DNA of 64,000 bases from Ricinus communis (taxonomy: Eukaryota; Streptophyta; Magnoliopsida; Malpighiales; Euphorbiaceae): the NCBI RefSeq assembly GCF_019578655.1, contig NC_063256.1, forward strand, positions 12,152,001 through 12,216,000. The letters run 5' to 3'. Positions 35,523 to 47,681 of the stretch are shown here, piece by piece. Position 1 is the stretch's first letter; every line of letters begins with the position of its first letter. The notes under the pieces are model-generated. The model was not told where the DNA came from. It did not search any database and saw only the letters and a program-made list of their open reading frames with translations. The position numbers and the translations under genes were made by a program.

Positions 35523-38126
35523 ATGGAAAAATGTGAATCTTCTTTATTAAAAAAATAATAAAATAAAAAATTATTAAGAAAAAACAATGGGCATGGCGAA
35601 GTGGTACATGAATTTGTGAATATGACTTTGGTTATGCACATGGTTACCAGCCACTTATTGCTTAAGTTCCTGTTCATTGAGTCAATCCCACCCACCTTAA
35701 TAACTTTTTATCCAAATCATTCCCACTTTAAGTCCTTAAATTCAATGCCCTCTACCCATAGAATTCCCCCTTTTTTCATCAGAAGCTATATTTATTTACT
35801 ATGATTTAGTGATAATTCAAATTTTGATAACTTTACAGTCATATTACAAGTTTCTAATTTAATATGATCATATATTCTGTATATTTCTATCATTATAACC
35901 ATAATTTTATATTTTTAAGAGCTCAATAAGGTTGCTTGAAGTGCAAGATGACTGATGGAGTAGGGCTGAAGCCGCAAAGAGTGTATAAAAAAAGGGGTTT
36001 ATTCTTTAATTTAGTGCATACTTGAATATTTAGCAAATACATCAAAGTCTTGGTTTTCTTTTTAAACAAAAGAGTTCAAATATGAAAATAATGATCGAAC
36101 AAATATCATTTCAATTGTCAACTACTTGTACAAACACTATGGTGTCTTGCTTTTAAGGTTGATCAATAGTGGCAAGAAACTAAATGTAAAGTTAACGGTC
36201 TGAAAAAGAATATACATATATAAAAGCTGAATTATTATTAGCATAAACATGAGATTATAGGAGAAAGAGAGTGGCTAGAGCATAATTACACAAAAAGTTC
36301 AGAATCAGAATTCAGTGGATGGAGAGGCCAAAGTGGAACTATATTAGAACAAACATGAAATTGCAGTAGAAAATAGAGTTAGAGCAAAATAAGAGCCACA
36401 AAAGTTAAATTTTTTATACATTATCTCAAATTTATAGGTGATTTTATGGTTTTAAAAATCCCAAATGCATATTTATATTAGTTTCTGAGGAAGAAAATGC
36501 CTTTTGACAAATTATTTTTATTATTATTGAAAGAATTATTATTATTATTATTATTATTATGTTAATAAACCTAATTCTTGAGTCGTTTATATGTTTAAAT
36601 GATTGGAACAGCTTTAAAATCGGCAACATTCCGGGGCAGCAACTTCTCCGGGTCTCCTCCACGTGTCACGTGGCTAAATGGGCAAGTAATTTCCTAAAGA
36701 ATGTGCAACATTATATCTCATCTCCTACGTAAGCCACCATCTTTACCCAATTCTATAATTTCGAAGCAATGGAATTTTTTGTATATTTAATAATTTAATA
36801 GGCAGTATCCTTTTATGGATAATAAAATGACAGTTTAAGAGTTTCAACGTATTTATATGTCTGAAATTTCAACTAAAGATTTTAATTAAATTAAAATAAA
36901 ATATTTTTAAATTCTTACATATAAAATTTTTGTATCATTATTTTGTTAATGATAAAAAATTAAAAAATAGAAAAGACAAATAAAAAATATTTTTAATATC
37001 TTATGCCTACTTTTAAAATAAATTAAGCTGCTCACAATCTCGCTCAGTTATTAAAATATTATTTAGTTGACGGCTTCTAAAATCTATAAATTTAGCCAAA
37101 ATTTATGAATTTAAAATTCATAAGTTTTAAATTTTATCTTTTGGATTAAGTATAAAAAATAATAAATTTTTATTTAAAGTGAAAATAATTTTGCGATAAC
37201 ATAAATTCATTAGGACAATATTGAAATAGAAAAAATATTACAATAAATTATTTTTTTTTAAATGGTAGATTTTGCACTTTCTCACCTCTTAGATGAAAAA
37301 TTTTGAAAATAGAATTTTTTTTTAAATCTATAGATTTAAACTATTATTCTACTTGCCAAACAATAAATTTAAATTAAACCCATAAATCTTATAAAAATTC
37401 CTCATTAAAACCCTTCAATCCAAATGAACTTCAAATTAAAATGCCATTTTTTCTTAATTAGTTACCCGAATTATATCATTTTATTTATGCTATTGAAGCT
37501 CTTATCCATGCCATAGATGTTCATCAGATTATAGTCCTCGTCTCGTAGATGTTTTATTTCGTATCTTATTAGTTTATAACTTCAAAGCTTCATTAACATC
37601 CAAATTATTGTAGAGATCAATCATTATCTCAGAATTAATATATATTTTAGGGAATTAGTATGAAGGGAATCACATAAATTAAGTATATGCCATCAGAAGC
37701 TAATTACTATAACACGTAAATCTTATTCTTTCTTTTTAATCACTTGGGGTTGCTGTCTTTTCTTTTTGGCTGAACTTGACAATTATAGTCTTCATTTGGA
37801 GCCTCATAATTCCAGTTAATCATTTTCATTTCTGTATTGATAATAATTTATTCTTCTGCAGCGTTTACATTTTTGTTCAAACGATAAAGGGTCTTCTTCA
37901 ATAGCTTATCACATGTCTAGCCTCAAAATTTCTATGGATTCATAACTTATCACATGTGGTCGTACACATAAGAGCTACAGGTACGTACGTGAAGACGTGC
38001 AAATTAAAAGAAAGAAATTAAATAAAAAGTTCGGGTCGGCGGTTTATCTAATTGTGTAAATAATTATATCTGATTAATATTTAAGGAATAATTCTCATGT
38101 AATTATGTTTATAATATATATAGTCC
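35523..38126. other. Long upstream region of PG6, duplicated upstream of PG7
   Basis: Three blocks have collinear counterparts in front of PG7. 35593-35700 matches 54795-54965 (ATATGACTTTGGTTATG, CACTTATTG, AAGTTCCT). 36595-36770 matches 60575-60735 (TCGGCAACATT, CAGCAACTTCTC, CTACGTAAGCC, ACCCAAT). 37900-38040 matches 61205-61335 (CTTATCACATGT, GACGTGCAAATTAA). A MITE occupies 37061-37426. An (ATT)n run lies at about 36533-36559. No other gene. Confidence 0.7.
37061..37426. mobile_element. PIF/Harbinger-like MITE, copy 3 of 3
   Basis: The left end ATTTAGTTGACGGCTTCTAA corresponds to ATTTAGATTGAGGGATTCTAG of the 20969 element. The right end AACCCTTCAATCCAAATGAA is its inverted partner. Internal blocks AATATTGAAATAGAAAAAA and CTTTCTCACCTCTTAGATG are shared with the 12341 copy. 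Confidence 0.6.
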
Positions 38127-38137
38127 CTATAAATAAC
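38127..38137 (+). promoter_or_regulatory. TATA box of PG6
   Basis: CTATAAATAAC, 60-70 bp before the ATG. The same sequence with a matching downstream CACC...AAC context is found at PG7. Confidence 0.8.
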
Positions 38138-38196
38138 CACCCCAACTGTCACTTTTGCATCAATTCAACTGAATTTCTCTCCTGCATTAACTGAAA

Positions 38197-40362
38197 ATGG
38201 CAAACAAGTTCGCAATTTCCTTGGTACTCTCCTTCTTCTTCCTCTTTCACTTATCAAATGCGGCCTCCTATAATGTACTAAAATTTGGTGCAAAACCAGA
38301 CGGGAAGAAGGACTCAACACAGCCATTCCTCAAGGCATGGGCGGCTGCGTGTAGCTCAGCTACTGCATCGACAATTTATGTGCCTAAAGGAAGGTACTTG
38401 ATCAAGGCAGTAGAGTTTAGAGGTCCGTGCAAGAATAGGATTACTGTCAAGATTGATGGAACCATTGTGGCTCCATCGGATTATCGAGCTCTTGGCAATT
38501 CTGGGTATTGGATTTTGTTCATTCAGGTTAATAAAATCTCTGTCCTTGGTGGTACCCTTGATGCTAAAGGTGCTGCCTTCTGGGCTTGCCGGGCGTCTGG
38601 AAAGAGCTGTCCTGTTGGAGCTAGGGTAAGTTTTATTAAGTAATCACGTCGTTTAATAATATAATAGATTACAAGTCAATGTACTATTTAAGGAATCTCT
38701 TCAGTAGACATTTTTTAGTTTCAAATTACAAGTAATATTAGTTTCGGATGCTCAATTTAAAAAATAATAATAATATTAAATAATTAGCCTTAGCTTATTC
38801 GTATTAAAATTGTCATCAGAATTGTAAGATTATAAATCATACCCTGACTAGTTTCGAAATTTATTATTTGTTAATAAAATTATAACAAATAAAATATATT
38901 AATTTTATTCAGTAATTTCTGTATACTAATATGGCAATTAAGAAAAGATTGAATAAGTGGGGACACACATCAAGTCTAGACAATAAAAAATTATATTTTT
39001 ATCTTTTATTGTGAGTACAAAAACTATATACTTGTAAATTTTTTTAATACCAAATGTTTTATAATTAAATTGAATTTGTTATTGCAGTCTGTAACATTCA
39101 ATTGGGCAAACAACGTCCTGATAAGTGGGTTGACATCAATTAACAGTCAGTTGACGCACCTTGTAATAAACAGTTGCAACAATGTTGAAGTTCGAAATGT
39201 GAAGCTGGTAGCTCCAGATCAAAGTCCCAACACAGATGGAATCCATGTTCAGACATCAACAGGAGTAACAATCACCGGTAGTACGCTTCAGACAGGAGAC
39301 GATTGCATATCCATTGGCCCTGGCACCAGGAACTTGCATATGAGCCGTATTAAGTGTGGCCCCGGTCATGGCGTCAGGTAATCCTCTTCAAAGCTACGTT
39401 GAAGACAATTGTCCCTCTTTGTTTTTGTAAGAAGAATTTCATAATAGTATCATACATACCTAATTATAAAAACAAAAAAAAACAAAAAAAGTAATTGCTT
39501 CCTTAGATTGCCCATTTGCCATTATTGATCACTTTTTATTGATTGGTTTAGACAAGGCTGAAACTCATACTTAAGTACCTAAACCCTCTTCAGTATTATA
39601 TGTAGATGTTCAACCTTTCTTTTCATAATCATATTTTCAGTAAGATTTGGACCTATGCCTTAAGCCCAAACTGAAGCTGCCCATTAAAGTATATTATTTT
39701 CGAGTAATCATATTAAACCTTTAGCCCAAGTCATAAATTAGTTTGCAACCAAATCATATTTAACCTTTAATTGTTTCTTCATTTTCACAGTATTGGCAGC
39801 TTGGGCAGACAATTCAGTGAAGATGGAGTACAGAATATAACCCTAACAGATGCACTTTTCACAGGATCAGATAATGGTGTAAGGATCAAAACATGGGCTA
39901 GGCCCAGCACTAGCTTTGTAAGAAATATTCTCTTCCAGAACATCATCACGAGGAATGTAAAGAACCCTATTATCATTGACCAAGACTATTGTCCTGACAA
40001 CATTGGTTGTCCTAACAAGGTAATCAAGCACCATCAACTCAATGATACAAATATCAATATCTCCGATAAGAAAATTTCCAAGCTATGTCACTAATTAAGA
40101 CAACAAAATATGATTAACTTATTTTTATTTTATAACTTGACAGAGTTCTGGTGTGAAAATCAGTCAAGTAACGTATAAAAATATACAAGGAACATCAGGG
40201 ACGCCACAAGCAGTGACATTTGAGTGCAGTTCCAGTAATCCATGCAAGGGAATAAGATTACATGATATAAAGCTTACTTACATGAATAAGGCTGCAACTT
40301 CTTCATGTAAGAATATAGCTGGAGCCAGCAGCGGACTAGCCATACCTGAGAGTTGTTTATAA
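38197..40362 (+). CDS. PG6: exopolygalacturonase (GH28), complete, group C
   Basis: Exons 38197-38625, 39088-39377, 39791-40019 and 40144-40362; 1167 nt, 388 residues. The signal peptide (about 1-22, core [14 protein letters not shown]) is followed by [20 protein letters not shown]. Active-site blocks: NTDG (191-194), GDDC (213-216), GHG (236-238; here followed by VR rather than IR), RIK (271-273). Exon 3 ends AAG before GT, where the other six end CAG. Sister of PG7: same length in every exon and nearly identical exon 1, yet 21 kb apart because of transposon insertions. The start is fixed by the signal peptide and the short leader after the TATA box. Function as for PG1. Confidence 0.95.
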
Positions 40363-41039
40363 GAATAACATATTAATCTATTTTCTACAATGTTAAGAAA
40401 AAAATAATTAATTAGCCTTCGTAGTGAAAAAGGAAAGTAAAAGAAAAAAAAAAGGAAAGAAAAGAAAAAGCTTTTTAGTTTATTTATATTTGTGGGTATG
40501 CACTCCCATGTGGAAGTGGCTGTTTTATGTAATGTGCACTCCATATGTGGTAGTGGCTATTTAATCTGATGTACATGATTATCCAGTAATTAAACTTGTG
40601 CTAATTTATTTCCTGACAATTAGAAGCAAATTTCAGGGATTTGTTAATTTATATTATTATAATTTTAATATTATAAAATAGGTTATCGGTTTGGTGTATA
40701 AAGGAAATTCTTGTCTAGTTTTATATGACAAGCACGTTAAATGAATATTTATTTGTTATTTCTTTAAAACAAATTATATGCTAGACTCGTTCTAATAAAC
40801 CTTTCAGTGCTCATTTGCTGGTAGAAGTTGATTTTTTTTCAGAAATCTTTTGCCCCAAAATATTATTTGATATGTTTTGTGCAAGTTGTACGATGAATTT
40901 GACCCTTTGCGCAGTTTTATTAAATATTATGATTTGAGTTAGAGGGACTTATTCGAGCTTCTGCTTATGATGTAGTAGAAATGTCAGGGCTTTTTTTTAA
41001 TTTAATATATATGAATTTTTTTATTATTATAGAAATAAT
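40363..41039. other. 3' flank of PG6
   Basis: Presumed 3' UTR and AT-rich spacer leading into the transposon nest. A purine-rich A/G run lies at about 40425-40470. No gene. Confidence 0.5.
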
Positions 41040-42075
41040 CAAAATTCCTAATTTAGGATAGTTTTATGAATAATTCCCTTTTTAGGATAGATTTTGATCA
41101 AATTTCACATACGTGGATACTATCCACCAGTTGGATTGGCGGACAGCACTGTCCTCCGGTTAGATTGGCGGACAGAAAAGGCTTTGTTCGCCACTTCAAT
41201 TGGTGGACACACCTGTCCACTAATTGAAGTGGCATACAAACATGTCCACCAATTGAAGTGGCAGACAGAGCCTTTTATTTAAAAATAATAATAATAAATC
41301 TATCTACCAATTCAACTAGCGGACAGATTTCAAATTATATATAAAAAAAAATGCTTGTGGTGGACAGGTTTGAAATGTCGACAAAAATTGCAGAAAATAT
41401 CTATCAATTTTACTCGTAGACACATAATAATTATTATTAAAATATTAATTTAATTTGAATAAATTTTTGTACTAAATATATATTATAATACATGATTAAA
41501 TTAAAATTAATGTACGTAAAGAAGATATAAATTATTATAATAAATGTAAAATTTATACGACACAATTTAATAGTATGAAATAACTATTAAATTAAAATTT
41601 ATTATACAGAAATTGAGATAATCATTTCACATCCCATATATCTTCTATGATAATTCATGTGTTAGGAAAGTTATAAAATAACTAATAAAATCAAATTTAA
41701 TTATTACATAAAATGGTGAAGTACATATATAATAATAGTATTTATATGCCACAATCTCCTCTACGGACATTTGATCTTAGTCCTTTGGCTCTTCGAGCAT
41801 TCCTATGTGGAGTATATCACAATGAAAGAAGGATTACGCGATTAAATAGGTTGAAGACTATCATGAATAGCTTCAACATCATCGACATTGTTGCGACCAT
41901 TTGCATCAGTATCAACATCTCTGTCATCACTCGGAGTTGCATATGTATATGTTGACATTGTACTCGACTGAAGAAAATTATAAAAAGCTATCGGAATGGA
42001 AGACTGAAATGATGAACGGAAAAATGATGGCAACATCATATCTAATGGTTTATGTGTCAGTTGTGAGTCAAAACA
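41040..42075. repeat. Repeat-rich end of the Mutator-type element, with a 30-nt inverted repeat
   Basis: 41110-41340 contains several copies of a GGCGGACA / CCACCAATTGAAGTGG type motif in both orientations. 41180-41209 and 41243-41272 form a 30-nt inverted repeat with 27 matches around a 33-nt loop. This looks like the terminal region of the - strand transposon that follows. I could not find its partner at the other end. Confidence 0.5.
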
Positions 42076-43500
42076 CTATGATTGTGGTGTTGAAAGTATT
42101 GTAGAAGAAGGCCGAAAAGGCATGAAATTTGCTCTAACCCATTCTATGAATGGACCGGATGATGAAAAAGGGACGGAGAACGATGGTGCAGATGGACCTG
42201 CCATAAAACTTGATGAATCAGCAAATGGGTCTAACTGAGATTGTATAGGAATATTTGAAGATGTAGTTATTGCAGCAGCTGTATATGAAGTTGATGCTCC
42301 ATAATACTGTTGATTATGATATGAGACTGGTTCTGTCATTATAGCATATATTGCAGTAGGTGGGATGGGTACTTCTCTTTGTCTGTTGCGTCGGCGTCTT
42401 GGCAGTTGGGGAACTTTTATGTTGGGACCTTGCATATTTTCGTGCAATGGCTGGGGAGCAGGTGGAGGATGTGGGAGATGCATAGTGACAGTACGTCTAT
42501 CCTTATTTAGTGCCCCATAAAAACTCCTGGCAAGTCGATATGTGGTTTCAATGGAGTTCGTCATCCCAATATGCTCAAGTGCATCAGCCTAGACAAAAGT
42601 TATGAAAAGAATAATAAATAATAGTGTTTTAGATATATGCATATAATTATAAAATGAAGGTAAGGTTAACTGACCGATGCTCCAATTGCAGCACCTCATA
42701 TGAGATCCACCTACGTGTGACACGTCGATACCACTCCATGTATCCTAAATGGTAATAGAGTAGTCCATCTGATACTATCCCGTTTACTATCCAATAAGCC
42801 CTATTATTCCATATTTCAATCCATCTAGAACCTCGCTCTACCCAGTTAACATGGATATTATTATGTAATACGATATAGTGTAATGCCTCAGTTTGTTGTG
42901 GCGGATTAAAGATTGGTTGGTTTAAGCCAAACTGCCTTAAAACTCTATCAGGTTGCTGCCATTCGATGATATAAATACATGTTAGCGGTACTATAGCTCG
43001 CCATGTATTACAACCATGTAAGTAGTCTGCTGGAAGGCCCCTAATGACCTCATGTTGTATGGCTCCTATATAATCTATTAAGAAAAGATGTAATGTTAAA
43101 AATATAATTTATAATCAAATACACAATATAAATATACTTAAATATTGTAGGAATATAAAAGTATAAGTTTGAACACACCTCATCTCCGCGAGATACATCA
43201 AAGTTAAATCAGATCTCACGGATCTCATGTGTGGCTACTCTGTAAACTATGTGATCGCCGATCCCTCTAGATTTTTTTATATAGGTAGAATTATCAAATA
43301 AACATATAAATAACTAGATAGAAAATTTTAAAATTATTAAAATTAATTGGATACCTTCGACCAAGGGGAGCGTCATGATACAATTGTGGATGATGCAATA
43401 TTGGTATGATGAATGAAAATCTCTCCCACGCCCATATTAGCATCCACTTCTTATTTGGTATACTATTAAGCCATATAGCTATTTTTTATGCCTAGCTTTG
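42076..43500 (-). pseudogene. Plant mobile domain (PMD, 'aminotransferase-like') gene, decayed
   Basis: Reads on the - strand in pieces. 43500-43370 carries an IWAWERF...PLGRR block. About 43250-43180 is a short exon with one in-frame TGA. About 43075-42671 is an uninterrupted stretch with EWQQPDRVLRQFGLNQP and YMEWYRRVTRRW, hallmarks of the PMD proteins often annotated as 'serine/threonine phosphatase 7 long form homolog' or MAIN-like. 42588-42076 is a C-terminal exon, proline-rich then basic (PRRRRNRQR). Introns at about 43179-43076 and 42670-42589 have GT-AG borders. The PMD is a transposon-associated domain in plants. The position right after a Mutator transposase on the same strand suggests one element. 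Stops make it a pseudogene or a very old copy. Confidence 0.65.
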
Positions 43501-45390
43501 ATTTTCTTCATCCACCTATTAAATTTTCTCTTTTGATGTTCGCGACCTATTTCAGATGTCAAAATGTGGTTATGGAAATACTATTATGACCAAAAAGATA
43601 TAACATATTAATTCCATCACAGAAAATTATAAAAATGTAATACGCACCTACTTTCTTAATAATTTTTTTCATTCCTAGATTCTTGAATTTTGTGTTGTAG
43701 TTGCTAGCAATATGACGTATGTAATATCGATGTGAATTTTCACACTACAATTGATGTGCAATGCATGTTTTATACCAATATGGCGATCCGAAATGACACA
43801 AATATCATCTCAATCATCACATACATGATATCAAACCATCATCATGAAATACTCCTAGTTATCCTTGCTTTCCTTTTCAACAATAGCAAAGGCAACTGGT
43901 AATATCTTGTTATTACCATATATTCCTTCAGCAGTAAGCAATATGTTCTTGTATTTTCCAAATGAGAATGTACCATCAATATACAACACAGACTTACAAT
44001 GCTTAATTCCTTCAATACATGGCTTGTATGACCAAAAGATCCTCTTAAACTATCTGACGTCATGAATCAGTCGATTATTCATGCAATATTCCTCACTTTC
44101 AATGTCCCATATAGACTCCCTATTCAAGGTCACTACAGCATGCATGAAGTCATAATGTTTCTTGTATAACTCATCCCAGTCTCCGAAAGCATTAGCAATA
44201 ATCTTTTGCTTTGCTTTCCACACCTTTTTGTATGTTGCTGTTATACTAAATCTTTCTACCAAATGTGCTAGTATAACTTTTACCTTAATATCTGGTTATT
44301 CGACTAGCATATTTTGAATATAACCTAATATCAAAGATGAGTCAAAATTTCTATAATTTTGTGATTTAGCAGGGGCACTACATGTGTGTGGGCCATTATA
44401 TCTAGTAATCTCCCAAAATTCACTCGATTTCTTTGCTATTGCACATAATCTCCATGAGCAACTTTTCAGATGATTGCAAATTATTGTAATGGTGTTCTTC
44501 ATTTTTGGACTTCAAAACTGTCGATGTACGCTCATTGAGTATATTTTTGCAGCTACTTTAACCACATCTCTTGATTCAAAGAACATGCCAGTATGAAATT
44601 CAGATGACATATCATATAACACACCATCTACATCTGATCCATCGCGAGGGAGAGTCGTCTCTTCTATATTTACGCTTTTAAACTAGTTCGAATACATTTG
44701 TTCACTCATACTTTCAAAGCTTTATAAACTTGTACCAATATGGTCATACAATGCTATTGCTATATTGTCATCATCTTATTCATCCTTATTATAGTAGTTT
44801 TCTTCATCGTCCTCATATGTTGTTTCATTTTCATAACTACCATCATCCTCATCCTCCTCATTATTCATGTTACATTCAGTCTCAAAATTTACTTCCTCAT
44901 CTGAATCGTCATCTACATCCTCATTCTCGTTATCATTTCCAGCGTTAGTTACGCTCTAGCTACAACTATCCATTTCACTAAAATTACAGCATGGAGGTTC
45001 ACCTCGTTGTAGTACTTGTTCTGTAGATCTACCATCGTTATATTTGACAAATAACTCCATAAATTGCAATCCCAGAAATTGATTAGCAATGTGATGGATA
45101 ATCACAATATCATCTCCCTTCCAAATTTGACATGTTGTAAATATTAAATTCCCACCATAGTTAAAAAATAATGCTCTAAATAAGTAATTTTCGAATTACA
45201 AGTGAGTTGTAAGGTATTTTTTATGTTGTATAGCAATACGGTAAAATTTAGCTCTTCATTAAGCGTCACCATTTTTGAATATCCATTAACAAAATATGCA
45301 CCCATTGAAGTATAAATGATATCATCACCCTAATAAATAAGCAATGGCGGTATAATAGGCATCATTTCTATAATGTAAGTTTTAATAAAT
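43440..45390 (-). pseudogene. Mutator-like (MuDR/MURA-type) transposase, decayed
   Basis: On the - strand, from 45390 downwards: an N-terminal region; then a long acidic stretch (about 44940-44780, many D/E/N); a DNA-binding-type block with KSCSWRLCAIAKKSSEFWEI and YNGPHTC (44470-44380), typical of the MuDR N-terminal zinc-finger-like domain; then ERFSITATYKKVWKAKQKII and FGDWDELYKKHYDFMHAV (44255-44150). The catalytic core follows: YIDGTFSFGKYKNILL (first catalytic Asp in IDGT), VAFAIVEKE, SDRHIGIKHAL (second Asp) and IRHIASNYNTKF. Several in-frame stops and frame changes lie between blocks, so it cannot encode transposase. It is adjacent to the PMD gene on the same strand. Confidence 0.75.
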
Positions 45391-46989
45391 ATTACTACGC
45401 TTTCAAATATGCTTCAAATATAAATTATTTCAAACATAACAAACTTTATTAAAATAAACATGATAATAATTACAAATTCATTCTATAGACAAAAATTAAT
45501 TTTTTTAATTTATCCTTATCTTTCTTGGGCAACTCATAATTCACATTTCGCAATATTGGGTATCATGATATATTTCACTTACCAATAGAATAACTAGATA
45601 TCTTCCTTGCTACCCAATTTACATACTATTTAATAAATTTTTTAACAAGTCTTCTATAAGTTCTTCTACCTTCATAGCTATTCCACATGCAATCAAAGAT
45701 GCCCTGTTTATTTGGATAACATAAACATATTCTAAAAGTATATTTTTCACTTTATGTCCTTAAATCTCCTTTCCAAACAATCTCTTGTACACAATTATTA
45801 ATTTTTTAATATGATTTACCAAACGAGTCAAATCATCATTATTTTCCTCAAGATTCATTCTAATATTTTCTAACATGTTTAATAATTCTCACACTTTTTT
45901 TTGTTGTTCACTAGTACGTATAACCATAATAACTCGGGTAAGCTCTACCATAATTTTCTGTATCAATAATATAAATATAATTAATAACATAAAACATAAC
46001 TCAATAAATAAATAAATAAATTATTAAAAAAAATTAAATTAATTATTAATTAATTGTAACAAATAAATACTAATTTTTTAACATAAATTAAACTACTCAT
46101 CCAATATCAAATATACAATCATTATTTCTTTTAATTATAGAAATTTTGATATTTATTTTTTATCCTTACTTTACTCTACATAAATTGCATATTGTAATCA
46201 AAGATCATTTTAGCCAATCCTAAAAAGACATATATTTTACTAATTTAAATTTACATAATTTATCATAAAACTACTTTATAATAGTCAATGATATATTTCC
46301 TAATGAAAAAAATAAACATAATAACAACCACAAATTTATTCTAAAATATAACTTTTTATCTTGTATGACGATTTCTTGTATAACTTCAATAATACTTACA
46401 AAATTAAAAAAAATATTATCATTATATTAACATACTTAAAAGTCAAAAAAAATATATAAACAGTTATAAAAATTATCATATAAAGTAAAAAAATATACAT
46501 ACAATTATTATCTTTTTAAAGTCAAAAATTAAAAGAAATTCAATACCTATCAAAAAATAAAAACACAAAAAAAAAATCTCACCTATAAAAGTAAGAAAGA
46601 AAAAAAATTGAAATAATTAATGAAAGAAAAAAAGAAATGAAAGAAGTAAAGAAAGAAATAAAGAAAAATAACTGAAAGAAGTAGAAAAATTTAGAAATGA
46701 AAGAACACACGAGGCAGAAGAAGAAGAACAAGAAGAAGAAGAAGAAGAAGAAGAAAATGGAAGAAAGAAAGAAAGAAAGAAAAAAAAAAGTAAGAGAAGA
46801 AGTGATATGGATTTTAAGGGAAGAAATGAAGGATATGTATGTAGGAAGCGGTGAGTTTTATTTTAAAAATTTTATTTTTAATTTCTTTTACAGAGTGGTT
46901 TTTCAGCTACTTTGCATGCATGTAGAATAGTTAAAACAACTACTCTGTGTAAACTGCATATACTGAAAAGTAAAACGAAAAAAATTTTT
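45391..46989. other. AT-rich region between transposons
   Basis: 45500-45960 read on the - strand has short open pieces (LEENNDDLTRLVNHIKKL) that look like a decayed coding sequence, perhaps the 5' part of the Mutator-type element, but no family is recognised. 46610-46790 is a long purine tract with (GAA)n and (GAAA)n. No boundary between the two elements could be placed exactly. Confidence 0.4.
46717..46755. repeat. (GAA)n purine tract
   Basis: An almost perfect GAA run inside a 180-bp purine-only stretch. Confidence 0.85.
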
Positions 46990-47057
46990 AGACATGTCTG
47001 ACGCCATCTATGAGAAACTTCGTGCAAAAGCTTTATTTCCCTACTTAATTAAGCTAA

Positions 47058-47660
47058 ATGGCAATCAATCAAGATCATAATGGAGATGTTCGTCCACCAG
47101 GAATTGCAGATTGAACCAGTAATTCCTCAGCTGGCCCCCAATTCTCTCCGTAGATCAGTCAAACTCCTTTAGGTCCACCTGGACCTATCATCCCAACCTC
47201 CCAGTATTGGAGAAGAAATCTTATCAACGATTTCACACCGGAGTAAATTTTCAGTGGAAATTACACCTAGAGTAGTCCACCTTCGATTGAAAATCTTTCG
47301 ACTGCTTGGCAAAGGGAGATCGGACAAAGGCCGCCCACACCTTTGTCTCAAGCTTCGATCTTCGTTTTGCCTGTCACGCCTTATAGCCGGCCTCTCGCCC
47401 TAGGTTTTTCTCAGAATCCTTGGCAGTCATTGTCAAAGGATATTGTTATTATGTATAATCGGCAAGTGGAAGAGATGAAAAAATATTATGAAAGTGTTCC
47501 AGCTCAGACACTTGCAAGGCAACCTACGCCAGTAAGCACCAGCTATGTTCCCGCAACATCCGAGCATACCTTAGGTATCGGTCTTGCTACCAACCATACA
47601 AATTTTGAGACGATAAATACTCAGACAGAGGATAATAGATCTCGTAAGAGAAACAACTGA
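47058..47660 (+). pseudogene. Retrotransposon gag, N-terminal part, decayed
   Basis: Starts ATGGCAATCAATCAAGATC (MAINQDHNGDVRPPG) and runs with several stops, then is open from about 47343 to the TGA at 47660. Content includes a proline-rich linker, NPWQSLSKDIVIMYNRQVEE and a charged end (NRSRKRNN). The wording fits the variable N-terminal part of plant gypsy gag, supported mainly by the clear gag sequence on the other side of the inserted LTR. Confidence 0.55.
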
Positions 47661-47681
47661 GCTAGAGATACAGAAAAGGAG

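Noticed and set aside
46885..46985. Possible hairpin (GAGTGGTTTTT ... AACTACTCTG), considered as a small RNA precursor
   Set aside because: Pairing is short and interrupted, and the site lies at an undefined transposon border.
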